A stretch of 64,000 bases of DNA from Sorghum bicolor (taxonomy: Eukaryota > Streptophyta > Magnoliopsida > Poales > Poaceae). Every line of letters begins with the position of its first letter. Position 1 is the first letter of the stretch. The stretch spans positions 36,148,741-36,212,740 of the forward strand of contig NC_012870.2 in assembly GCF_000003195.3 (NCBI RefSeq), in the 5' to 3' direction. Positions 35,023-47,290 of the stretch are shown here, piece after piece. The notes beneath the pieces were generated by a model. It was given only the letters and a program-made list of their open reading frames with translations. It made no database searches and was not told the origin of the DNA. Made by a program: the position numbers and the translations under genes.

Positions 35023-35752
35023 GGTTGACACCATTTTTGGACATGTATCTTTGGACACGTATCTGGGAATTAATGAAATAAAGATCGGTAGGCGAAAGAG
35101 TGGTGACTGGTTATTAAAGGAGTTGCCGATGGGTTATGATGTCGATGACGAAACAGCAGAATGTGGCCAAGTCCAGGAATGGTGATTGATCTATGCCGAT
35201 GACCGATACTGGTTGTTGCCGATGCCAATGGAAGGTGATTTGCCGATGATAACAGAAGGAGGCGCAGGAATTGTCGATAGGATGGTGACGGTGTGCCGAT
35301 CGCCTGTGGTGGATAGATTAATGTTTTTCATAGTTATTAGAGTTTGTTTTACATACGGATTCCGTTTGATTTGGAATTAGAGTCCTAGTCGTGTCTGGTT
35401 GTAACTCTTTTGGACAGGGTATAAATGTAGACTCCGTGGCAATGTAAGATAGACACAATCAATCAAACACAAGTTTTACATCTATTCTAGCATCTACTTT
35501 TCGACGACTTCGTCACCTCGCATATTTTCTTTTTACTTACGAGTTCTTAGGAATTCATCGAGTCAAACTCGGCGAGTTCTCAAGTTCCACGTGAATACCT
35601 CTTGGCCGTGGCATCCGGGCGCATCGCTATTGTCGGGACCAAAGTATTCGAGTTATCACCTTTGTCGATTGCAAGGTCAAATCGGCTAGCATGCCTTAAC
35701 ATTGAATCGGGTATTAGCCCTTTGTGTTTGCAGATCCACTTTTTCACCAACA
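35023..35752 (+). repeat. 3' LTR of the Tat-like element
   Basis: About 730 bp. The start reads GGTTGACACC where TGTTGACACC is expected; the end is CACCAACA. TATA-like GGTATAAATG is at 35418-35427. The next bases (GTATC, 35753-35757) resume integrase sequence. The hexamer GCCGAT recurs throughout. Confidence 0.65.
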
Positions 35753-38135
35753 GTATCGGAACAAAATGAGCTGACTTGGTCAAGCGATCAACAATCACCC
35801 ATATGGAATTGTAACCTTTTTGAGTAGGGGAAAGCCCAACAATGAAATCCATGCTGATTTCTTCCCACTTCCAACCCGGAACCGATAAAGGTTGCAACAA
35901 TCCTGCAGGCTTAAGGTGAATTGCCTTTACCCTGCAGCAGGTATCACACCTAGCAACATAAGCTGCTATTTCCTTCTTCATCTTGGTCGACCAGAAATGA
36001 GGTTTCAAGTCTTGATACATTTTGCTACTACTAGGATGAATGGACAACTTAGAGGAGTGAGCTTCATCTAAGATTTTGTTGCGTAGGTCACGGTCTTTGG
36101 GTACTACAAGTTGATCATCAAACCATAGTACACCCTTCTCATCTACTCTGAAATGCTTGGTGTCTTGCTCTTGCATTTTTCTTTTGATGTGGAAGATACC
36201 AGGGTCAGTCTTTTGGAGTTCTATAATTTGACTCTCTAAGGAACAACTGACTACAATATTGTACAGGACCACAGGGTGCAATAAATTGAAACCTTCCTCT
36301 AGGAGAGGTCGAACATGTTGCTTTCGGCTAAGGGCATTTGCTACAACATTGGCCTTGCCTGGATGATAGTGCACTTCAAGATTATAATCCTTGATCAACT
36401 CTAACCATCTTCGTTGTCTCATGTTTAGCTCGGGCTGAGTGAAGATATATTTGAGGCTCTTGTGGTCAGTATAAATGTGACACAGATTACCCAATAGATA
36501 ATGCCTCCAGAGTTTCAATGCATGCACAACGGCTACTAACTCTAGATCATGAGTTGGGTAGTTGACTTCATGCTTCCTCAGCTGCCGAGAGGCATAGGCA
36601 ATGACTCGGCCTTCTTGCATAAGTACACAACCCAATCCGGTGCCGGATGGATCACAAAAGAGATCAAATGGCTTTTCAATGTGAGGCTGTGCAAAAACTA
36701 GAGCAGTGGTCAGCAAATGGCGTAAAGCAGTGAAAGCGACCTCACACTCCTGAGACCAGACAAATTTCACATCTTTTTGCAGCAGCTTGGTCATAGGCTT
36801 AGCTATCTTGGAGAAGTCTGGTATAAAGCGACGATAATATCCCGCTAGACCGAGAAAACTCCGAACCTCATGCACTGAAGTCGGGGCCTTCCAGTCTAGA
36901 ACCTCCAGCATCTTTGACGGGTCAACAGAAATACCATCTTCGGATAAAATATGGCCTAGAAAAGGCACTTTCTTCAGCCAAAACTCACACTTGCTAAACT
37001 TGGCACAGGGCTGGTGTTCTTGCAATCTAGTGAGTACACCAATCCGAAGGTGCTTCTCATGGGCTTGGGCATTTTCAGAATACACCAATATATCATCGAT
37101 GAACACCACCATAAACTTATCCAGTTCAGGCATGAACACCGAATTCATTAGGTACATGAAATGAGTAGGGCCATTAGTCAGACCAAAGGACATGACTAGA
37201 TACTCATACAACCCATACCTGGTAGAGAATGCCGTTTTAGGAATGTCTTTAGGTCGGATCTTGATTTGATGATACCCGGATCTCAGATCAATCTTCCAGA
37301 ATACCTTAGCCTTGGCTAATTGGTCAAATAGAATTACAATACGAGGTAGGGGATACTTGTTCTTGATAGTCACGACATTTAGTGGATGATAGTCTACACA
37401 CATACATAGAGACTTGTCCTTCTTCTTGACAAAGAGAGCTGGACAACCCCATGGAGAAGAACTAGGCCGAATAAGACCTTTCTCTAGGAGTTCTTGCAAT
37501 TGCTTCTTCAATTCTGCCAACTTGTTGGGTGGCATTCGATATGGCCTTCTAGAGATAGGTGCGGTACCCAGAATTAGATCAATTTTAAACTCTATGCCTC
37601 TGTCTAGAGGCAACCCGGGCAGATCCTCTGGAAAGACATCCAGAAACTCACACACTACAGGAATCTCTGCCACAGTGAGTGGTTTGATAGCATTGGCAGC
37701 ATGACAGAAGTCGTCGTTTTAGGGAAGTTGGACTAAGAAAGCTTCTCTACTATCAGGTTCCCTCAACATGACTACCCTGGTCGAGGTATCTATTAACACC
37801 ACATGGTCACTCATCCAATTCATTCCCAAAATAACATCTATTCCCAAGCCCGGCAAGATTACCAGATTTGCTGAATAACTACGCCCTTCAATAGCGATAT
37901 GCACATCCCTCACTAGTTGATTTGTGGAGATTTGATTACCAGTAGCACTAATGCAAAATTTGCCCTGGTAAAGATCAACTACATGTTGCCCATGCTTAGA
38001 TGCGAATGCTTGACTCATAAATGAATGCGAGGCTCCTGAATCAAACAAGACAACTGCGGGATGTTGGTTGACAAGAAACATACCAGCAGTAACCACTTCA
38101 CCTACGGGGATTTCTTCAACGGTGGTATAGTGCAC
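35753..38135 (-). pseudogene. Tekay-type Pol: protease, reverse transcriptase, RNase H, partial integrase
   Basis: One frame with gag, in the order protease, reverse transcriptase (RT), RNase H, integrase. Protease ~38070-37750 (VVLFDSGASHSF, VILGMNWM). A stop TAA at 37719-37721 separates it from RT ([43 protein letters not shown]), which keeps the catalytic DD. RNase H follows ([37 protein letters not shown]), but its last conserved Asp is Asn (VVANALSRK). Integrase has the zinc-binding region ([11 protein letters not shown]) and the first two acidic residues ([17 protein letters not shown]), then is cut at 35753 by the Tat-like LTR; residues read beyond that are LTR sequence. It would have copied element RNA and inserted the DNA. 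It is dead through the stop, the truncation and the RNase H change. Confidence 0.9.
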
Positions 38136-39164
38136 TCGGCCGGTATGAGTATTAAACCCAGCTGCAGAAAACTTCTTAGGATAAGGGCAATCCCTTGCCT
38201 TATAACCAACCTATTTGCAGTTGAAGCAGGGACGGTTATCAGGGGTAGTTTTGGAGCTCCCTTGACCTGTGGCACCTCTAGGAAGAGCAACTGTGAAGGA
38301 CTTGCGAACTCCTGTCTTCACATTTGACTTCTTCTGCGGCGGCCTATACCTTGTCACAGCATTAGGTGGGCGATAGGCCGGCTTACTTGTCACCGGAGCC
38401 TTGGACTGCAAAGCACCTGCTTCATAGGCCCTCTTGCGGTTCTTGGATGCAGCATAAATAGCATTGGAGTTCTCCTGGGTCAGAGCATCACTCACAAACT
38501 CATTGAAGGTGGTACTCTTGTTACCAGCCATATTCTTGGACAGCTTGGGCCCAAGTCCTCTCTTGAAACTAGCAAGCTTCTTAGCATCAGTGTCAACAAA
38601 CTCAGTAGCATAGCGAGACAAATTATTGATAGCATGAAGGTACTCAGTCAAACTTTTGGTGCCCTGAGTTAAGTTCATGAACTCGGTATGCTTGATGGTC
38701 ATTAAGCCCTACGGAATATAAGTGTCCCTGAAAGCAGTTTTGAACTGGTCCCAGGTTACAACAGCATTGGCAGGCAAGCTAGCCCTATAATGGCTCCACC
38801 AAACATCTGATTTGCCTTCCAATTGGTGTACTGCATACTCCGTCTTCAGCTCATCAGTCACCCTCAGCAAGCGAAACTTTTGCTCGAGAGTGTTGAACAA
38901 TTCATCGGCTTCTAGAGGTTCAGAGGCCTCCTTGAAAACTGGCGGCTTGGTGTCCTAGAAATCCTTGAAATTACTATACTGATTCGCTTCTCCGCCTTGG
39001 CGGGCATGGCGACCACACCGGTTCTGCTGTGCCATGGTTTGCATAGCTTCATTTAGCATCCGCTGGCCCTCAACAAGAGTTGCCAGGAGCTCAGCAGGTG
39101 TAGGCGGGGGAGTAGGTGGTGGTGGCGGCACCTCATTGTGGCCGGAACGAGTATTACGCGCCAT
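38136..39164 (-). pseudogene. Tekay-type Gag with zinc knuckle, three premature stops
   Basis: Starts at ATG 39164 (MARNTRSGHNEVPPPP). The Gag core follows in the same frame: FKDF then DTKPPVF, KFRLLRVTDELKTEYAVHQL, GKSDVWWSHYRASLP, FRDTYIP, EFMNLTQGTKSLTEYLHAINN. A zinc knuckle near 38175-38225 (CFNC...GYKARDCPYPKK) has its third spacer residue changed to a stop and Tyr in place of the usual His. In-frame TAG stops lie at 38955-38957, 38709-38711 and 38211-38213, with no frameshift. Gag would form the particle and bind element RNA. The same frame continues into protease, so Gag-Pol was a single ORF, as usual for chromoviruses. Confidence 0.85.
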
Positions 39165-39592
39165 ATGCACAAGGTATACCAAGCGATCATTTAGGATGAC
39201 AAGAATAATTGCCAATGAATTTCAATTGATGCCATACGGAATTTACTGAAATAAATCCACATAATATAGGGCACAATAATCCATTACAACAAGTGAACAT
39301 CATCCACGATATTGGTTACACTTGCGATCATTCACAACCACATGATTTCATAGGGATTATTTAAGCTCAACATAAACATGGAGCATCACATACAAGTGCA
39401 TATGGTTACACAAGGTCATTGTCACAGATTAAGTGTTACAAGAAGGGCATCAGGGCCGAATACATAGTCTCAACTGGAAATTCAGATTACATGTCCATTT
39501 CATAAAGAGATGGAAACTGGTACATAAATACGAAAACCATTGCTAAACTACAGATCTTCCTCAGATTCTTCATTAGAGACTATGCCATCATC

Positions 39593-40462
39593 CTAATCTT
39601 CATCACTAGGGTCTTCTTCATGATTAACAGGGACAGGGTGTGGAATAGGATTTATGACATTGTTTAGGCGATGGACATCTAACTGTAGCTCAGCAATCCT
39701 ATGAATCAGCTCTTGCTCTCTAACCTCAGCTTGGAACAAAGCTCTAACTCTAGCAGCTTCTCTATTTTTAGCCAAGCTCATAGCATCATCTCGCTATCTT
39801 GTCATTTGCATCATGCGTGCTTGCGCCTCATTGCGCTCTCTAACTGCATTTTCAACTTGGTTGCGGCGGGCTTGCAAAGCAGTATGATAGTTTTGAATTT
39901 CAGCTTGTGCATCACTAAAGGCTTTGCGGTGCTTACGCACGCACTTGCGCAGTCTAGCTTGGGCTTGCTGAAGCGCTAGCATGGCTTCTACATAGGTGTC
40001 TTGGCGTACATAGTACAGCTTGAGTACCGCCAGCATGGCACTCATGGTGGGGCTAGAGCTATATCCTAGTATGGTTTCTCTCATCTCCAGGGGCTCAGCT
40101 CCTATCTGGGATACAAAGGTGTCAGTCACACTCACTCTAGGAAAAGATTCAGCTGGGCCATTAACTAGCTCATCACCAAAGTCCTGGCATATTTCCAACA
40201 ACACTTCTAGGGCTGCTACATGGGCACCCGCCCAAGGAGTTTGACCATCGGACTCCACTATCCATCCTAGCCACTGTGGGTTATCTGGACAAGGAGGAAC
40301 TGTAATTTGGACATCTACCAAAGGTAAGGGTCCTGCATGCTCAGCCTCTCTCCAAGTATACTGGGGTGGTTCCTCATATCCCACTGAACTTAGCACCCTC
40401 CACAACAAAGTAGGAGTGCCAAACATGTCCAGAAAGGTTTCACTTGCGTGTGGGGCTGCCAT
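39593..40462 (-). pseudogene. Extra upstream ORF (ORF0) of the Tekay-type element
   Basis: Between the primer site and gag there is a separate frame: 222 codons from ATG 40462, a TAG at 39794-39796, then 62 more codons in the same frame to 39593. The N-terminal part contains TFLDMFGTPTLLWRVLSSVGY, also present in the plus-strand element (KFLEEFGMPTLLWRVLSSMGY near 53030-53090). The C-terminal part is Ala/Arg/Gln/Glu-rich and likely coiled coil (MLALQQAQARLRKCVRKH, VRERNEAQARMMQ), ending acidic (EEDPSDED). I do not recognise a known domain and the function is unknown. Its position before gag in two separate elements supports a real, family-specific protein. Unlike the plus-strand copy, it has no histone-like N-terminal extension. 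Confidence 0.6.
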
Positions 40463-41402
40463 ATGTAGGGAAAGACCACAACTGAGTAAGGAAAGATTAC
40501 TTATAGGAGAAGATAATTAGGTACAAGTTTTAGAATTACAAGAATTTAAGTAGTGCATAAGGGATGCATGAATGATTCATGATGCATGCACGTTCCATAC
40601 GTCCTTACCATCCCTAGAAAGGAAAATTCTAGCGGTATAGTCGGTGGCAAACATACGTGCTCTCTTTATACGTAACTACACGGTCTACACGTTTCGCTGT
40701 TAGCATACCTGCAGAAAATTCATTTCAGCCCAACCCCACAAGAGTATATGTGCAGAAATGAAAATCCAATCATCTACATTCAAGCTAGGTACTCCGATAT
40801 ATATTCCCGAACATATATCGCAGCACACTACCCATTTGGGATACACCCACATATACATCAACCATGTATACATGGCTGCACCTACTACCCACAATTAAGT
40901 ACCTTCATATATACATGTGTGAAACATGTAAATATTCCAGTAACCACAGCTAACACTCCCCTAGACCGACGGTTGGACGGTCATGCTCTCACAGCTCCCA
41001 CTTACCGTAGCGTAGAGGCATATAGATCCATACATTACCACTCAAGCAAGTGGCATCCATACAATTTCACGCCGTATGGACAACGAAAGAAAAAACATTG
41101 CTTACCGTGGCGTAAAGGTACATCATCCATTTATTGCCACTTAAATTAGTGTCATCCATATTATTACACGCCATATGGACGACGAAAGGAAAAACCCCCT
41201 TGTTAGTAGTATTTAGCCACCTAGAAGTCCTTAAGCGGGCATAAAGGGTATGACCACTGGCATGGTATATTTTGTTCAATCGTTTTAAAAACAGCCCTTA
41301 TGTATAGTCTAATTTGCCAACTAGTTTTGGGAAAAAAACAAATTCATTTGTTTTTAAATACATCTATGATGGTTAAATGCTTAATCTTGCTCCGATGTCA
41401 GC
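40463..41402 (-). other. 5' leader and primer site of the Tekay-type element
   Basis: Non-coding leader between the LTR and ORF0. The minus strand at 41402-41386 reads GCTGACATCGGAGCAAG, a decayed form of the tRNA-iMet-type site TGGTATCAGAGC found in chromoviruses, and lies directly beside the LTR end. No gene is seen. Confidence 0.6.
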
Positions 41403-44400
41403 TATAACAGAACCGTCCAATTTATAAGAATTCAAATGAATTAGCGACCACGAGAGCAGTCAAGCCAATGGACTTGAACCCATATAAACCCGGTAGTCCG
41501 ACGAAACCTCAAAAGATCTCGATTCAACCAACATACAACCAAGACCGTACATGATCAAGCATCTCCATCACAGATTACAACATTCATCACAGAACATAGT
41601 TTTACACACATCGGAGTTCAAATAAAGTTATTACAACATGGTTCAGTAGCAGAAGCAAAGTAGTTTTGAAACAACACGCACACTTAGTTTAATAACATGC
41701 CAGCTCCATGATCATCCCAAGAAAAGCACAACCGAAGATACAAGAGCTGATCTTGCCTGAGATCTACTCATCATCCTCAGCCGGATGGTGATAGTTAGCG
41801 CAGTAGCCGTGATACATGACATCATCTGCAACAAGGGTAAATAAAACCCTGAGTACGAGAATGTACTCAGCTAGACTTACCCGTCATAAACCAGAAATAA
41901 AGTGACACCAAGGATTATGCAAGGCTAATATTTGTGGGCTGGTTTGACTCACATTTTGCATAAAAGCTTTAGTTTTTGAGTACCCTTTATAAAATTTTCA
42001 GCAGCAAGTTCATTACTTAAACAGCTATCCACTAGATTAGCACCTGTGCTAAGCATACACTTGAATATTTAAGCATCACAATAATAACCATATCTGGATT
42101 ATCACATAGTCATCATCATTCTCATCATAACCATTAAGTATATTTAGTGAATCCTACGTTGCCGCTGCTCGAGTCAAGTTCTCACTATCTGTGAGAGACG
42201 GCGATTCGAATCGATTCCTATCCAGCTAGAGGGGTATTCCTAGCACTCACCCAAGCATACCTCGCAAGGGCAGCTCGGATCACCTTTAGCACAACTCCGG
42301 ACCAATTCATGGGTCCGTCCAGCGCCGCACACCTAGGAACCGCCAATCTGCGAGGGTCAGGACTCTAACCTGACACCTCGGTCTTACGCCATTGACTCTC
42401 CGCACATCCTTACTACCAACCGGGGTGCACACTCAAACAGAACGGGGTATCCGGCTGGAGTTGCACTCGTAGGCTTCACGGTCGGAATGACTTATCCGGC
42501 CAACTAAGTGTTAGGCATGCGTTCAACATGACACGAAGACGTACAACATATCGGTCCTTAAACGACACAGACGGGGATAGATTCACACCCAAGACCTCCA
42601 TGCCTCGTTGCTTCACTATCGTCATCCCGCCCAGTCTCATTTCATTATTAGCACATGGTTATTTCCACGATAGCAAATATAGCCAACCATGATCAAGTAT
42701 CCACCTATCTCGCGTAGGTGACAGAAAATCACCCGGCTTCTACCGAACTAAGCATGGCTAAGCATTAATTCGATCCTGGACCTACTTAGGTGAGGTATAA
42801 GGTGGACAAGGTAGTCTTTATGCAGCAAGGTTGTCATATCAACGCCTAACACTTAATGAAACAATACATAACCATAGTTAATTGATAGCTGGACATGATA
42901 ACAAAATAGTAGGAGTCTTATAATGCTCCGGGGCTTGCCTTCGACGTAGGTGGAAGGACGGTGGTCGGGGCACTCCGGTAGATCCTCTTCCTCCTCAGCT
43001 CCTTCTCCTTGAGGTGGCTCCCTCTGCTGCTCCTCCGGCTCGGGTGGTGCGAATTCCAGGACCGTCACGCCCTTGGGTACACCTATGTATGCATGACAAG
43101 GAGATAAACATAGGGAATGCATATATGCTGCATGATGTCATGATGAGGAGCCAAAGGAACATAAAACAAGGTGCAAACATAAACATAAGCTTCTAAGATT
43201 AAGAGGATCATGGAATAACATGTAAGTGCATACTTCTTCTCTGGTAGAGAGGCTAACTAGACAAGCTAATCAACCTTAGCTACTCATACACAACAACTGG
43301 TGTCATGGACAGACTGGGTAGTCACAAGTTTTAGCTATAACTTAGTCCTCCGTTGGCCAAACTAAGCACGTAAGCAGTTTCTGGAAAGCTTAACAAATTG
43401 TCTGTAATTCACTTTTAGACATGACAGAAAGATTCCCAACCGAACTAGACTAAAACAGACAAAGTCTCCTGGCTGCTCTGGAAAATCCAGAGAACAAGCA
43501 CTTCGCAGCAGCTACTTGTAACAGCCACAACTTTTAAAATACTCAACCGAATGCTATGAAATTTGGACACAAGGCAAATAAGCAAGGTAGCTACAAGTTT
43601 GTTATAGACAAGTTTTCCATCAAACTTCATCTTCAAGCAATTCTTAAGCAATTCCTATCAGCTACACAAAATATGCTCTAGACAAGGCATAATTAGCAAA
43701 AATAATATTTTAGCACATATTAAGAATGTAACACTGATTCAATCCACAGGCACCAGTATCTAGAACATGTCTAAGAAACACCATAAAACATCATGGCAAG
43801 GTTTAAACTCATTTTTATCATCCCCTTTTCTATTTATTTGATTATTAAGGTGAATTAATGATCATGTAGTATAAGTGCTCCAAAAATTCCCCCAAAATTA
43901 CAGCAAGCTATCTAGGCTACCATGAGGTTACTGTAAATTTTTCATGGCTCTTGCACAGGCAGATTGTGATGTATAAAAATGACAAGCTAACAATGGTATT
44001 AAAGGCATAAATGTGAAATCCTATCAAAAAGTGTCAAACAACAGATTTCAGATTTTTCTTAGCATTGTTTACACATGATTACATCACCCAGCAAGTTCCA
44101 TCCTAAAAGGAGTCATACTTTATTTATTAAAAATACCACAAGAAACTCCTATTTAAACAAAGGGTATTTATAACTTTACTAACAGGCATCCAAAAATCAT
44201 GAGATATTTATCAGAGCCTATTCATACCATAAGTAACATTCTCCTAAATTTGCATGGCCATAGGACTCATAGATCTCAAGATATAATTACCTTCTTTTTA
44301 CCAAGGATTAAATCATATCTATTTATTTCTGCAAAGACATGGCATGCTTCATATTTTTATTAAAAACTAGACTAACTCAAGGATCTGGCAAAATTAGAAT

Positions 44401-45924
44401 CACTCCATTTGGATCTGCCTAACTCAAGTTATGAATTTTCCAAGAATAGCATTGAATCTGCCAAAAATAGAAATAGGGGAAGAGAGAGACAGTGGCTGAC
44501 AGAGGGTTCCCACTCGTCAGCGACACACAGAGCATAGGCGAGCTCGGCTGCCGGAGATTTCATCGACGGCGAGGTCTTCGGGGAAACTGAGGGCATCTAC
44601 GTGTTCCTCACATCACGACGAACCTGTTGACCTACTTGGCTCATGCTCTACTGGACTCTAGGGTGCTCGCTGTCGAGAATGGCGGAGCGGCGGCACTGCG
44701 CGGCGGTACGCCGGCGTATTGGGGCAATGGCGACTCAGTAGAGGTTACGGACGAGCGAGAGGGAAGCAAGGCGAAGCTGTAGGAAGAAGAATCACGGCCA
44801 GAGGTTGAACCAGAGAGGTCTGGCCACGTTGCCAGTGATCTCTAAGAATTCCGGCGAGGTAGAGTTCGCAACAGAGTTGGCAATGTGACCTCACCAGTGC
44901 TCAGCTAAGGAAAAGAGGTGGACGTCGTGGTAGAGGATGTCGCGGCAGAGCTCTAGGCGAGGCAGCTCGGCTCGGGACGTAGTGGTGCGGCTAGGAGAGC
45001 TTGCCGAAGTGCGGCGGAGCTCGCCGAGAACGAAGGCGGGCGAAATGTGGCGCTCTGAGTAAGTGGATGTCGCGTCTGAGGCACGGGGTGGCTTCGTGGT
45101 GACTTGAGGGCGTCGTCTAAGCTAACAGGCAGGGTCACCGTCAATGTACGGTGGACAGGTGGCCGAACACGCGGCGGCGGGTGATGCTCTGTCCAAACTG
45201 AATCGGGCGATTCAGTCGCCGTGGACAGTGACTGAATCTCGAACTTCATCGACGTTCTACTCGCGATCCACTCGGTGGTTTTGGCTCAGATTTGTCCCAA
45301 TGGATAGAGCTACACGAGTTCTACAAGATTACTTAAAGGATCAAGGTCTGGTTTGGCCTAGATTTCAAACTACAACGCTCCCAAGTGCCCTACCTCGAAA
45401 CTGCAGAATTCAGACTTAGCCAAAATCGACCAAGTGTTGGAAACAGCACTGGTTTCTGGCTTGTGGGCCATTTCTAGATAGGTTCCAACCATTTTCATGA
45501 AAGGGCACCAAAACAACTTTTGTAGCTTATAAAATGTACTACAACTTTGCTTTAGATGTCACTTACATGGAAGCTCTCTAACACTGATTTCATAAAAGAT
45601 CTTTGAAAATAGGTTTAGGGGGTCAACTAGGTCAACCTAGGGTTAACCATGACTTTGGGGCATTTTTGGGTGAGACCTCCAACATAAAATTTGTTCAAAA
45701 TGATATTATAAACATGCATAAAGTATTTTGGAAGACAATGTGCAATTGTATACATTGGTCATACATGACTTACACATAGAACAAGCCATATAATTAACTT
45801 AATCACATAGTGTATACACCAAATGGCATGTGACAATGGTATGATGCTTATGAGTGAGTATGATGATGCTTATGTTGATGCAATGCTCATGGTTAACATG
45901 CAAGCTAACACTAGGAGTGTTACA
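41403..45924 (-). repeat. Long LTR shared by two Tekay-type elements
   Basis: The left border (TATAACAG, decayed from TGTAACAG) adjoins a primer site. The right border (GAGTGTTACA) adjoins a polypurine tract and the end of an integrase gene (rest of that element beyond 46650). At about 4.5 kb it matches the very long LTRs of this lineage. A GC-rich block lies at ~44480-45420, with only short open frames that are not supported as genes. Confidence 0.7.
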
Positions 45925-46649
45925 ACCCTCCCCCCTTACAAAAATCTTGTCCCGAGATTTGAATGACATACCATTTTTCATAGAAGGAGGGGTAAGTCAC
46001 TTGTAAATAGTCTTCCCTTTCCCAAGTGGTATCTCTTTCACTTTGATGGTTCCATAGCACCCTATAAAGTTTTATCACTATCCCACGCGTAACTCTTTCT
46101 TTGACATCAAGAACTTGCACATGCTTTTCTTCATAAGATAGATCTGACTGTAGTTTAAGACCTCCTGTTTCAACTCTTTCTTCGGGCACGCGAAGGCATT
46201 TCTTAAGTTGCGACACATGGAATACAGGGAAAATATCTCTCATCTCAGCAGGTAGTTGTACCCTGTAAGCCACTTGACCACTCTTTTCAGTGATTTGGTA
46301 GGGACCCACATACCTAGGGGCAAGCTTCCTCTTCATACCGAAGCGGTTCACCCCCTTCATAGGCGATACCTTCAGGTACACATGGTCACCTACTTCAAAC
46401 TCGAGTGGATTTCTTCTTCGGTCAGCGTAGCTTTTCTGTCTAGCTTGGGCGGCTTTCATGTGTTTCTGCATAACAAAAACGCGCTTTTCAGCTTCCTTGA
46501 CAAAGTCAATTCTGTAGTACCTCCTTTCACCAGGTTCAACCCAGTTTAGAGGAGTTCTACATTTACGGCCACACAAAGCTTCGAAAGGAGCCATTTGAAT
46601 ACTCTCTTGATAGCTATTATTGTAAGAGAATTCAGCTAAGGGTAGCCAC
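45920..46649 (-). pseudogene. Integrase C-terminus and chromodomain of a second Tekay-type element
   Basis: The frame enters at 46649, where a plus-strand LTR interrupts it, with WLPLAEFSYNNSYQESIQMA and PFEALCGRKCRTPLNW (end of the integrase core). It continues through the GPY/F region (LAPRYVGPYQITEKSGQVAY) and ends in a chromodomain-like segment (YRVLWNHQSERDTTWERED). Chromodomains in this lineage bind methylated histone H3 and steer insertion to heterochromatin. Codons read above 46649 belong to the inserted LTR. The polypurine tract (reverse of ACCCTCCCCCCTTA, 45926-45939) and the shared LTR follow at once. The upstream part of the gene is expected beyond the right edge of the window. 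Confidence 0.85.
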
Positions 46650-47258
46650 TGTAACACCCTAGGTGTTAAGCATGCACTTAGTCTCATAAACTCACTTTTA
46701 AGCATCCTCATCAAGCATAGCATGAGCATAGCATCACATAAGCATGGTAGTTTTTGAATTGTGATTTTATGTGATAAATTTAATTGAATTCAATTTGATA
46801 AAATTTGTATGCTTGCTTAAAATTGCTTGTAATGATCAGAATAAGTTGGAATATGTTTTAGGATAATTAAGAATAATTTTGTGAAATTTTTGGAGCTATA
46901 GGATTTGAGAAATGGATTTTATACAAAAATCTCCAAAAGGAATTTATTTAAAAGCCTATAACTAGTTTTGAGTTGTATTTCAAATTCTATTTGGAATTTG
47001 GAATTTCAGCTTAAACCATAGTTGTAGAACTTTTTAATTGTGACAACTTTTGTTTTAGGGGCCAAACCTAAAAACGGTTTTAAATTAGTCAAAATGAGTT
47101 TGGCAAAATAATTAAGAAAAGAAATTCAAAAAAAGGAGAAAGGGGGTAGGCGCTGCTGGGCCGACCCGCCTCCCTTTCGGCCCGCTCAGCCACGCGGCCT
47201 AGCTCCCCCTCCCCCTCTCCCACGCGCGGACGCGCCCGCCTCGCTCCACCCAGCGCCG

Positions 47259-47290
47259 GCCACGTGGCAGCCGTACGCCGGCCACGTGGC
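47259..47290. promoter_or_regulatory. Paired palindromic G-boxes in the Tekay-type LTR
   Basis: GCCACGTGGC occurs perfectly at 47259-47268 and again at 47281-47290, 22 bp apart. The CACGTG core is the plant G-box bound by bZIP and bHLH factors. They sit at the start of the GC-rich LTR block, a plausible place for a promoter. Function is inferred. Confidence 0.5.

Larger units (their letters stand above)
32068..35752 (+). mobile_element. 3' part of a Tat-like gypsy element with an antisense captured gene
   Basis: A plus-oriented LTR (35023-35752) is preceded by a polypurine tract (TTGGGGGGCA, 35011-35020). The internal region to the left, 32068-35022, carries a minus-strand plant-mobile-domain gene. 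gag, pol and the 5' LTR are missing. The right LTR end (CACCAACA) abuts integrase coding sequence of a Tekay element at 35753, so it inserted there. The Tat lineage call rests on knowledge that Tat/Ogre elements often carry extra, sometimes antisense, ORFs. Confidence 0.6.
35753..46649 (-). mobile_element. Tekay-type chromovirus composite with one LTR shared by two elements
   Basis: Minus-strand order from 46649: integrase C-terminus plus chromodomain, polypurine tract, LTR (45924-41403), primer site, extra ORF, gag, protease, reverse transcriptase, RNase H and the first half of integrase, cut at 35753. The single LTR has a 3'-end context on one side and a 5'-start context on the other, so two elements are joined through it. 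It is interrupted on the left by the Tat-like element and on the right by the plus-strand Tekay element. Confidence 0.75.

Noticed and set aside
35580..35752. Apparent C-terminal extension of integrase
   Set aside because: The frame continues by chance through the inserted Tat-like LTR; real coding sequence ends at 35753.
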